Of a stretch of DNA of 64,000 nt, positions 52,197 through 62,138 are shown one piece after another. The notes beneath the pieces were generated by a model. The model worked only from the letters and a program-made list of their open reading frames with translations. It had not been told where the DNA came from and did no database searches. Position 1 is the first letter of the stretch. The number at the start of each line of letters is the position of its first letter. The DNA comes from Symbiodinium natans. Lineage: Eukaryota > Sar > Dinophyceae > Suessiales > Symbiodiniaceae. Where the stretch lies: NCBI GenBank assembly GCA_905221605.1, contig CAJNDS010001336.1, positions 506,473-570,472 of the forward strand. The letters are read 5' to 3'. The translations under genes and the position numbers were made by a program.

Positions 52197-53130
52197 CTCG
52201 TGAGCTCTTGGGCATTCGGGGGGGGGGGGGGGGTTCACGGGGTTAGGATTCAAGAGGTTTGAGGTTAAGGGTTCAGGTTCTAGGGCATTGGGGTTTCAGG
52301 TTTCAGGAGGGGGCTTCGGGGCTAGTGCTCCATGGTTTCGGGTTGAGGGGTTTGCTCCCGGGCTATCTCTGAAGCGTGTGGGTCTCGCCACCTCCCAACG
52401 AGTGGACTCGCCCTAAACCCTAAACCCTCAACCCTGAACCCCAAACCCGAAATCCTACACCCTAAGCCCTAAACCCTAAACCCAACAGCCTGACCCAAAC
52501 GGCTGACCAACACACTTCTTGACGAATTCCCTGCGCCTAGTGATTTGGTCCCTGAACCAAAAACCCTAAACTACTTTTTAGGGTGCAAGTTTTGGTTTCG
52601 GGTTATGGATACTTACTTAGACGTAAGTAAGCTTTTCGTACCAGCATGGTAACTCGGGGTGGGGGGGGTCTTATAAGAGTTGAAGGTTTGAAGGGTTCGT
52701 GGGGCCTAGAGGCTTAGAAAACCTAAACCCTATACCCTAATTCCCCAACCCTAAGCTCCCTCAACCCTAAACCCTAAACCCTAAACCCTAAACCCTAAAC
52801 CCTAAACCCCAAACCCTAAACCCCCTTAAGACCCCGCCCCCTCGTCGCGGCTCCTCCAGGAGCTGGACCCGGTACCCGACCTTCTTGCTCGAGAACCCTG
52901 ACCTGAGCTCTAAGGTTTGGTGGGGGGGGGGGGGAGTTAGGGTTTAGGGTTTAGGGTTTAGGGTTTAGGGTTTAGGGTTTAGGGTTTAGGGTTTAGGGTT
53001 TAGGGTTTAGGGCGTGCCAAACGGGAGCGCGCTTTGGGAGCGCGCGGTAGTATGCAGACCTACCCACCCCAAGACCGCCCACTTACAACTCTCAAGGAGT
53101 TAAGACCTTTTATTTTTTTTACAAAGCATC
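52197..53130. repeat. G-runs, arrays and one exon-like patch
   Basis: G-run 52218-52233; C-strand array 52755-52820; an exon-like minus-strand patch 52830-52902 (SGFSSKKVGYRVQLLEEPRR after acceptor gagctcag, donor unclear); G-run 52921-52934; TTTAGGG array 52945-53010. Confidence 0.55.
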
Positions 53131-54560
53131 ACATGAGTCAGCACTCACGCCCTTTTTGGGGATTTCCACAAGGTGCGTGCGGAAACGAGGCAGGGTCCGT
53201 GAAGACAGCTTGGGTTGGCGCGAAGGGGCTATGAAGGGATGGGCTAGGAACAGACAAAGGCAGCGAGGCTTGGTTGGCGCGAAGGGGCTCCAGCCAGGAA
53301 GAACACACAGTGAACTGCTTGGGTCGGGCAGAGGGCCACGGAAACAGGGCTGGTGTGGCGGATAGCTCGGCTTGGCGCGAAGGGGGTAAGGTGGGGTGCC
53401 GGGTCAGGGTCAGGACCAGGCACAAATTTGCAGCAAACGGAAGCGAGGCAGGACAGATTGGGTTGGTGCGAAGGGGCGAAAGCCAGGGAGAGCGCCCCGA
53501 AACAGGACACAAACTGGTGTGCGGACAGCTTGGCTTGGCGCAAGGGGGTAATATGACTCGAACAGGCCAGAGGACAGGGCAGAGCCACGGCCAGGGCGCA
53601 AAACTAGTCAGGGCCAGGGCCAGGGCCAGGACCAGGGCCAGGGCCAGGGCCAGGGCCAGGGCCAGGGCCAGGGCCAGGGCCAGGGCCAGGGCCAGGGCCA
53701 GGGCCAGGGCCAGGGCCAAGGTCAGGCCACAAGCGACGGAAACAAGGCAGGGTCCGTGAAAACCCAAGGGACGGGCCAGGAACAGAGAAAGGCAGCGAGG
53801 CTTGGTTGGCGCGAAGGGGCTCCAGCCAGGAAGAACACACAGTGAACAGCTTGGGTTGGGCAGAGCGCCACGGAAACAGGGCTGGTGTGGCGGATAGCTT
53901 GGCTTGGCGTGAAGGGGGTGCTAAAGCCAGAGAGGGAGAGCGCCGAAACAAGACACAAATTGGTGCGCGGACAGCTTGGCTTGGCGCAAGGGGGTAAGAT
54001 GACTCGAACAGGCCAGAGCCAGGGCCAGGACCAGAGCACCGGTGCGCGGACAGCTTGGCTTGGCGCAAGGGGGAAGATGACTCGAACAGGCCAGGGCCAG
54101 GGCCAGGGCCAGGGCCAGGGCCAGGGCCAGGGCCAGCCAGGGGGCCAGGGCCAGGGCCAGAACCAGGGTGAGGGCAGGGGGCCCTCACCAGAATAAAAGG
54201 GCAGGTCAGGGCCAGGGTCAGGGCCAGGGCCAGGGAGGGCCAGGGCCAGAGCCAGGGCCAGGGCCAGGGCCAGGCCAGGGCCAGGGCCAGGGCCAGGGCC
54301 AGGGCCAGGGCCGGGCCAGGGCCAGGGCCAGGGCCAGGGCCAGGGCCAGGGCCAGGGCCAGGGCCAGGGCCAGGGCCAGGGCCAGGGCCAGGGGGCCAGG
54401 GCCAGGGCCAGGGCCAGGGCCAGGGCCAGGGCCAGGGCCAGGCCCAGGCCAGGGCCAGGGCCAGGGCCAGGGCCAGGGCCAGGGCCAGGGCCAGGGCCAG
54501 GGCCAGGGCCAGGCCAGGGCCAGGCCAGGGCAAAAGGGAGTTTTTGGGCCAGAGCCCTGC
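53131..54560. repeat. GGCCAG hexamer arrays within a duplicated 532-bp segment
   Basis: Perfect GGCCAG arrays at about 53609-53718, with interrupted arrays 54090-54532. The flanks carry a recurring TTGGCTTGGCGC(G)AAGGGG core (near 53213, 53271, 53367, 53461, 53526, 53803, 53895, 53980, 54054). A block at 53235-53390 recurs about 532 bp later at 53767-53925. Open frames here (Ala-Leu, Pro-Gly or Gln-Gly dipeptides) reflect the absence of stops in the hexamer, not a recognisable protein. Confidence 0.85.
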
Positions 54561-57509
54561 CTGCCTGGTCCCCTCAGCCCAGCGGACGGGGGTTGGGGAC
54601 CCAGGGGTCTCCAGGGGCCTTCCCAGGGGGCCTCCCATGCAGGAGCCAAGAATGTGCGCGGACAGCTTGGGGTTTGGGGTAATATATTCAGTGACTACTG
54701 CTGTCTCGGCCTGAGGGTAAGCCTGCCTGGAGGCCAGCTCGGTCGCCCGCCTGGGGCTCCCTCGCAGGGTCTCACTGAGCGCTCGACCAGCGCCCGCCTA
54801 CCCCAAAAGACAAGAGAGTGGGGTGGCGGGCGGGTTTAGGGTTTAGGGTTTAGGGTTTAGGGTTTAGGGTTTAGGGGGTTGAGGGTTCGGGGCTTAGGGT
54901 TCAGGGATTTCTCGGTTTTAGGGTTCAGGAATCAAGGTTTCGGGGTTCAGGACTCCAGGGGTTTCAAGGGCTCCTTCACGCTGTACGGAGTCCTTCGCTC
55001 CACAGGCCCTAGGCGCTGGCGAGACAGCAAGGGGCCGCTCAAGTGATGTCGGTTCCGTGGGATTGCCCCCCCCCCCCCCCCAATCAGAAGAGTGATAGTA
55101 ACCGGTCTCTTATCAACTTTGAAACGGTTTAGGGTTGAGGGTCTTAGGGCTTGGGCTTTCCCCCAATATAGATCCCCAAAGGGTAGGATCCCCCATGAGA
55201 AGGACCCAAATGAATTTCGGGAGCCCTCATTTCTAAGAACAGTCGAGAAGAGTCTCCGGCAGGAAGGCGTCCGGCGGCGCCTGCCATGCTGATTTTGCGT
55301 GGGTTCAGGAGTTTCAGGGTTCCGGGCTTCCCACAATTTTCAGGGCGTGCCCCTACAGCCCTAAACCCTAAACCCTAAACCCTAAACCCTAAACCCTAAA
55401 CCCTAAACCCTAAACCCTAAACCCTAAACCGGGCTTCAAGGTTGAGGCTTGAGGGGGCTGAGGGAGGTATTTGGGCCTCTCGGGCTTCACGAGGGCCGTG
55501 GGCTGTAGGGTTCACAGAGATCAAAGGCCAGCTGGGTTTGGGGTTTGGGGTTTGGGGTTTGGGGTTTGGGGTTTGGGGTTTGGGGTTTGGGGTTTGGGGT
55601 TTGGGGTTTGGGGTACATAGGGTTCACAAGGTTCACAAGGTTCACAGGGTCTATAAGATTCACAGGGATCAGGGTTTAGGGCTCAAAGGGTTTACATGCT
55701 GCAGGGTTTTGGAGCTTACGGGGGTCATATAGGGTTCAGGGTTGCAGAGCTCCTGGGCTTCAGATAATTTCGAAGGCTCATAGAGTTTGGGTCCAGTTCA
55801 GCAGGGGAAGGGGGAGGGAGGGGGGGGGGGGGGGGCGGGTCCTATTTTACCAAAACCTAAACCCTAAACCCTAAACCCTAAACCCTAAACCCTAAACCCT
55901 AAACCCTAAACCCTAACGAGCATGTTAACTGCTCAGGGGTCTTTGTCGTGACTCCCTTCGAGGTCTCTGCATTCGGGCTCAATGAAGGGCCGGCTTCCTA
56001 GTTCATGGTTGGGATAGCAATAAATTATGAAAATCTCTGTTCCTTCTTGAGACCCTAAACCCTAAACCCTAAACCCTAAACCCTTACAATGTAGATTTTT
56101 CCCCACTATGACACAGCTTCAGGTTGAGTTGAGGGGGCCTAGGACCCACACAGGCGAGCCTGCTCGCCCGCTGCGTCTGCCGAAGGTTCGGCCTGCCAGA
56201 GGCTTTCCCCCTAAAGCCCTCTGAAAAAAACATCCTGAAATATGATCCCCTTAGACCCAATAAGGGAAACATAAGATGTCCCAAAAGCCTACCTCTAGTA
56301 GTGTGCAGGGCCAGATTGAGTTTAGGGGTCAGGGTTTAGGGTTTCGGGTTTAGGCCAGGTTCCTTGGCAATCGGTTGAATTTAAGGGCTTAAGGGCTTGG
56401 GCTTTGTGGTTCGTGGGGGTTTAGGGTTAACCCCGATCCTGCTCCATAACACCTCGGAAGAAGGACTGTCTTTCTTATACTTACAATGCATTGAGGGAGA
56501 GATACATAGATCAGGCAGAATGGATTGCGCCATCCACGCACGCCTCTTGGCGGGTGGAGTGCACCCCATCACATGGACACTACATCGAAACATCGGAATG
56601 AACCTAAACCCCCTAACTAAAGCCTGAGCCAACATGGCATATCCAGTACTTGGACTGCAGAAACCGAGTAATTGGTAGGGGGACGCCAAACCCTGAGCCC
56701 CCTGCCCTGAACCCTAAACCTAAACCCCAGACCCTAGACCCTAAACCCTAAACCGTTTTCGGGCTCTCCAATGGTCCCCTAAAGGGCCTCCTTGCTTGCC
56801 GGCGCCGCAGCAGTCTCCTTCCATTTGAAGATGAAACACCACTATCAACCACTATAAACCACTATGAACTTAGTTGTCCAGTAACCTGGGAGAATTAAAG
56901 GTGAACCGTTGGGATTACGACGGGATTCTACTACCCCAAACAAGTTAAAGGTTGCCTACTCTACTACTAGGTACACCACCATAAACCGCCATAAACCATC
57001 AAGGGACTGCAGAAGGGACTCAGGGGTACTATAGGGTACTGTAGGGGGTTACTTAGGTAAAAAGGGACGATGTAAGGTATACATAGGGGCTTTATAGGGG
57101 AATAAGCTTAAGGGTCCGTTCTCGGGGTTCCTCCTTGTATCCATGGGGCAATTCTCTAAATTCTGGGTCCCTGGCTACCCTTTCTCAGGGGTAAGCTATA
57201 AAAGGCCGTATGCTGAGGCGTACCGAAACAAGGATCCTACACCACCCCCATGCTGTGCTGAAACATGAGAGTCCAGAAGGGCCAGGCCGCAGAATGCACC
57301 AACAAAAGCACTGCTCCACCACTACCTGGCGCTGGCAACAATGCTGCGCTGCGTCATACATCGCCCGACGCAAACCCGATCGAACCCCGGACCTCGCACC
57401 CGCAACCGTAAACCCTACAAACCCGAAACCCTAAAACCGATAAAGCCCCTATAAACCCTAAACCCTAAACCCGAAACCCTAAACCCTAAACCCTAAATCC
57501 TAGGCGTTC
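54561..57509. repeat. Patchwork between hexamer domain and LINE
   Basis: TTTAGGG array 54833-54877, a C-run (55065-55081), minus-strand-open patch 54960-55060 (RQRLGPVERRTPYSVKEPLK), C-strand array 55360-55430, eleven TTTGGGG units (55535-55615), G-run near 55816-55835, C-strand arrays 55855-55915, 56050-56085 and 57455-57500, and a GGAGGGAC-type MITE (57023-57150). A plus-strand alternative exon (VFVVTPFEVSAF, 55940-55980) is noted. No confident gene. Confidence 0.5.
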
Positions 57510-58053
57510 AGGTTCACAGGACAGTGTAGTTTCCCTTGTGGTCCACTGGCTTCTGTCGACCCGAACCCTAGTGTGGTTGTGGCACTCTCGGTCCGCACGT
57601 GCGCGAGAGTGGATTCCCGGCCCACGACATCTCCGACGACAGCATCTTCGTCACCGGAGACCCACTGCGCCTTCTATTCCGGAGCGGCGCCCGGACTACA
57701 TTGGACTGGCTTCTGGACGGTTGCTGCCTTTTACTAGGCCAACTTTTTCTGGATCCAAGTTCTTCACTTCTTTGACAGCTGGTTGATGGGACAGTGGTTT
57801 TTCCCTTTCCTATACATTTGCTGGAGCAGTATCGGACTACTGCTACATAGCCAAGACGGCCAAGGAGCCAGCCTGGCATCGGAAACTCCGTCGGTCTCGA
57901 ACGAGGGCCCGGACAACTTGCCGTATAGCAGCGACAAGACCAACTGCACTGCCGCCAGGACAAGTGCACAAGGCAATCTCCATTTTGGGGAACCACCATT
58001 CTGGATCGGCTGCAGCCAGAGCAGCATCAAGAGTCTGCCCGTTTGCAGACCAG

Positions 58054-59151
58054 ATGGCGAACAGGTCTCAAGGACCATGGAATGGACCGGCATGGCAATG
58101 CCGGTCGTGCCGGCAGTCCGTAAAGGCGACTGCGAATTTCTGTCCGACTTGCGGAGCTTCATGGGAAACAGGGCAGGGTTCCTACTATCAGTCGTATACG
58201 ACTTGGACACCGCCACCCCCATGGAAGGAGGAGCGCGCGCACCCCAGGGCACGTTCATCGCCCAGAAGACGCACCGACCCGAGCAAGGGCAAAGGCAAAG
58301 GCAAGCACAAAGCCAAGACCGAGTCCAACAAGTTGCAGAACAGGAACACAGACGCCGACGCCTCGGTTCCAAATACCGCGGCGATACCAGCACCGCCTGC
58401 TCAGCCACACATTGGGACGCCGAAGCCCGACAAAGCCCCAGAGCCACAGCCGGAGGAGAAGAAGTTGATAGAGCAGCTACTGAAACATGTCGATGTCATG
58501 CAGCTGCCACAGCATCTACAGGAACAAGTTGGTGCCCTCACCGAACAGGACTTGCAACATCATGGCAAGCGTCTCCACAAACTCGTCGCGGCCAAAACCG
58601 CGGCATTGAAAGGACTGCGCAAAATACGCTCCGAGATGGGAGCCTACCACTCGGCGTGGGAAGGCTACACAACGGAGCTCCTCACCATGTGGCAGAAGCA
58701 GACGGCCGAGCGAGAAAAGAAGATGGAGGAGTTCTACGAGGCGGAGCAGAGCTGGGTGGCTCAGTTGAAAGGTGCCACGCAGGCACTTCAGATGGCCACT
58801 CAGGCGTCAGACGCCAAGCTCACGGAGGAGCAAGCTATGGACATCTCCGAGGCGCAAGTGGACGATGCCCTGGAGGAGGAGCAAGAGCTTCGAGCCAGAC
58901 AACAGCAACAGAAGCAAGCCACGGAAGCGCAGGCTATGCAGATAGCCACTATGCTGGAAGCAGTCAAGAGATCGGCTGCGACATCGGCCACCGAACTTCG
59001 CGACAGCTCCAGGACCCCAAGACGCAAGCCGCCGCCCACAGAAGTCATCGATGTGGAGCAAGAGTCCCCCACAGCCCCGTCGCAGGGGGCCCCAGCTACT
59101 GCAGGCGAGCCAATAGCTGGTGGAAAGCCTTTTCAATCAGCCCATGCCTGA
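58054..59151 (+). CDS. Retrotransposon ORF with zinc ribbon and coiled coil
   Basis: 365 residues from the chosen Met at 58054 (an upstream Met at 57964 gives 395; the later one was picked because it starts immediately before conserved-looking sequence, MANRSQGPWNGPAWQC). Residues 16-33 form a Cx2Cx10Cx2C zinc ribbon (CRSC...CPTC). A Lys/Gly-rich stretch follows, then a long predicted coiled coil with many Glu, Gln and Lys. Such proteins act as RNA-binding, gag-like partners in LINEs. The ORF ends at a TGA; the next block continues in the -1 frame, so either there is a frameshift mutation, programmed frameshifting or two ORFs. Confidence 0.75.
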   Translation: MANRSQGPWNGPAWQCRSCRQSVKATANFCPTCGASWETGQGSYYQSYTTWTPPPPWKEERAHPRARSSPRRRTDPSKGKGKGKHKAKTESNKLQNRNTDADASVPNTAAIPAPPAQPHIGTPKPDKAPEPQPEEKKLIEQLLKHVDVMQLPQHLQEQVGALTEQDLQHHGKRLHKLVAAKTAALKGLRKIRSEMGAYHSAWEGYTTELLTMWQKQTAEREKKMEEFYEAEQSWVAQLKGATQALQMATQASDAKLTEEQAMDISEAQVDDALEEEQELRARQQQQKQATEAQAMQIATMLEAVKRSAATSATELRDSSRTPRRKPPPTEVIDVEQESPTAPSQGAPATAGEPIAGGKPFQSAHA

Positions 59152-62111
59152 GCCTTCTGGGAACGCATGGGCAGTCAGCTCCTGCCCCTATTTTAGGAGG
59201 TACAGTAGAGCATTTTTCCCTAACCCCACCATGGCACCCTATACAGCATGAGTGGGATTATCTTGCACCATGGCAAGCCAGCCTAGTTGCCGTCAATCTA
59301 CACTTTGAGCTGAGCCTGCCGCCATCCTGTGAACATGTGCACACCTACTTCCAGGATAAAAGGCTGCAGGTGCACGAGCAAGACGGTCACCGTTCGGACG
59401 CGCTCGCGCAGGCAGCCAACGAACCTCATGGCAAGCGCTGCAGCCATGTAGGTCCTCAGGTGCACTCAGGCCAGCCTCAAGGTCAGATGCCACAAGTAGG
59501 TCCTCATCAGGGGCATGCAGCCCCGGTTCAAGAAGGTCCTCCTCAACTGCACGCAGCCCAGGCTCAAGGTCGGGTGCCTCAGGCAGGTCCTCAGATGCAC
59601 TCAGGCCAGGCTCAAAGACAGGTGCCGCAAGTATGTCCTCTTCAGGTGCACGCAGCCCAGGCTCAAGGTCAGGTGCCTCAGGACAATGCCCCTGCCCCTG
59701 TCGAGGGCTTGGTTTCGACTTTGCTTAAGCCCTTCACCCTAATGCCCCTACGCGTTGGGTTTGCTGACCATCCGTGCCGGCAAATTCAGTGGCACAACGA
59801 TCTTGTCCATGAATGCCGAATGCAGCTTAGGCCGCTTTGGACCGTGTTGCAGTCCAACCATCAGACACACACACCTCCTTGCCAGGTCAGAGGTCTTCAG
59901 GTGCACTCAGGCCAGGCTCAAGGTCAGGCGCCGCAGCCAGCCCAGGCTCAAGGTCAGGTGCTGCAGGTAGGCCCTCAGGTGCACACAGCCCAGGCTCAAG
60001 GTCAGGTGCTGCAGGTAGGCTTGCAGATGCACTCAGCGCAGCAAGCAGGTCTCCAGCAGGTGCACGCAGTCCAGGCACAAGATCAGGCGCCACAAGTAGG
60101 TCCTCATCGGGCGCACACAGCCCAAACCCAAGGTCAGGCGCTGGAGGTAGGTCCTCAGGTGCACACAGGCCAGGCTCTTGGTCAGGTGCCGCAAGCAGGT
60201 CCTGTTCAGGTGCACGCAGCCCAGGCTCAAGGTCAGGTGCCTCAGGCAGGTGTTCAGGTGCACTCAGAGGCTCAAGGTCAGGTGCCGCAAGCAGGCCCTC
60301 ACCAGGTGCGCGCTGCCCAGGCTCAAGGTCAGGCGCCGCAAGTAAGTCCTCATGAGGTGCGAGCGCCCCAGACGCATCAGGCAGACCGTCAGGTGCACGC
60401 AGGCCAGGCTCAAGGTGAGGTGCCGCGAGCAGGTCCTCAGGTGCACGCAGCCCAGGCTTGGGGTCATCAGGTGCACACAGCCCAGGCTCAGGTGCCTCAG
60501 GTGCACTCGGGCCAGGCGCCGCAAGTAAGTCCTTTTCAAGCGCACGCAGCCCAGGCTCAAGGTCAGGTGCTCCAGGTGCACACAGCCAAGGCTCAAGGTC
60601 AGGTGCCTCGGGTGCACTCAGGCCAGGTTCAAGGTCAGGTGCCGCAAGTAGGTCCTCATCAAGTGCACGCAGCCCAGGCTCAAGGTCAGGCGCTTGAAGT
60701 AGGTCTTCAGGTGCACTCAGACCAGGCTCAAGGCCAGGTGCCGCAAGTAGGTCCTCACCAGGTGCACGCAGCCCAGGCTCAAGGTCAGGTGCCTCAGGTA
60801 GGTGTTCAGGTGCACTCAGAGGCTCAAGGTCAGGTGCCGCAAGCGCACTCAGGCCAGGCTCAAAGTCAGGTGCCGCAAGCAGGTCCTCATCAGGTGCACA
60901 CAGCCCAGGCTTGGGGTCATCAGGTGCCTCAGGTGCACTCGGGCCGGGCGCCGCAAGTTAGTCCTTTTCAAGCGCACACGGCCCAGGCTCAAGGTCAGGC
61001 GCTTCAGGTGCACACAGCCAAGGCTCAAGGTCAGATGCCTCAAGTAGGTTCTCAGGTGCACTCATGCCAGGCTCAAGGTCAGGTGCCGCAAGTAGGCCCT
61101 CATCAAGTGCACACAGCCCAGGCTCAAGGTCAGGCGCTTGAAGTAGGTCCTCAGGTGCACTCAGACCAGGCTCAAGGCCAGGTGCCGCAAGTAGGCCCTC
61201 ATCAGGTGCACGCAGCCCAGGCTCAAGGTCAGGTGCCACAGGTAGGCGTTCAGGTGCACTTAGGCCAGGCTCAAGGTCAGGCGCCGCAAGCAGGTCCTCG
61301 TCGGGTGCACGCAGTCCAGGCCCAAGGTCAGGCGCCGCAAGTAGGTCCTCTTCAAGTTCGCGCAGCCCAGACCCAAAGTCGGGCGCCTCAGCAGGTACAC
61401 TCAGGCCAGGCTCAAAGTCAGGCGCCGCGAGCAGGTCCTCAACAGGCGCGTGCAGTCAAGGCTCGAGGCCATGAGGTGCACACAGCCCAGGCTCAAGGAC
61501 AGGTGCCTCAAGTAAGTCCTCAGGTGTGCTCAGGCCAGGCTCATCATGGTCAGGTGCCGCAAGTAAGTCCTTTTCAAGTGCACGCAGGCCAGGCTCAAGG
61601 TCAGATGCCTCAGGTAGGTCCTCCTCAGGTGCACACAGACAAGGCTCAAGGTCAGGTGCCGCAAGTGGGTCCTCATCAAGTGCACACAGCAGAGGCTCAA
61701 GGTCCTCAGGTGCACTCAGACCAGGCTCAAGGTCAGGTGCCGCAAGTAGGTCCTCATGAGGTGCACGCAGCCCAAACTCAAGGTCAAGTGCCACAAGTAG
61801 GTCCTCAACAGGCGCGCGCTGCCCAGGCTCAAGGTCAGGTGTCCCAGGTAGAACGACCTCTTGCCACTGGAGTCTCTGCGCCTATGCTTCATGACCTTAC
61901 TCGACCGTTCGCTCTACATGAGCTTCAGCAAGACTTGCCAACCTTTTCCGATTTTCATGCTGCAGCCAAGGATCTTGTCCTCCACATGCCAAAGGCACAG
62001 GCTGGCCAGGTCATTGATGCTTGCATGCTTTTCATCGATGGAGCATATGACCCCAACACGTGGAAAGGAGCCTGGGCAGTCGCTGTTCTCAGCCGTACCA
62101 ACGGCACATGA
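59152..62111 (+). CDS. Repeat-expanded middle of the retrotransposon polyprotein
   Basis: Continuous open frame (it extends back to 57783 but the part before about 59140 is the shadow of the zinc-ribbon ORF). It starts with unique sequence (PPWHPIQHEWDYLAPWQASL), passes through about forty copies of a 17-residue Gln/His/Val/Pro repeat, has a non-repeat island at 59685-59890 (LVSTLLKPFTLMPLRVGFAD), leaves the repeats near 61850 and enters RNase H with FIDGAYD (catalytic Asp codon at 62037). It is ended by TGA at 62109-62111 in mid-domain, while the RNase H reading continues in the same frame beyond. Confidence 0.65.
59450..61850 (+). repeat. Coding minisatellite, 51-bp unit
   Basis: Tandem units of about 51 bp (17 codons), consensus peptide QVHAAQAQGQVPQVGPH, with shortened and variant units (for example QVHSEAQGQ). 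Nearly all length changes are multiples of three, so the frame is preserved over 2.4 kb. That points to selection on the reading frame in the element's ancestry, unlike the non-coding minisatellite at 31.3-32.9 kb. Confidence 0.85.
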
Positions 62112-62138
62112 TACTGGAGCGGCTACAAAGCAGGACCC

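Noticed and set aside
53604-54638. A Pro-Gly/Ala-Leu repeat protein on the minus strand
   Set aside because: GGCCAG repeats contain no stops in any frame, so the open frame carries no evidence of coding.
57345-57420. tRNA-derived SINE on the minus strand (GGGGTTCGATCG resembles a B box)
   Set aside because: No matching A box or cloverleaf fold could be found at the right distance.
1-57500. The window as a true chromosome end (telomere)
   Set aside because: Arrays are short, alternate in orientation, are interrupted by exons and mobile elements, and recur over the full 57 kb.
57783-59140. First 450 codons of the long 57783-62111 open frame as protein
   Set aside because: The +1 frame over the same stretch encodes the zinc ribbon and coiled coil, so this part is a shadow.
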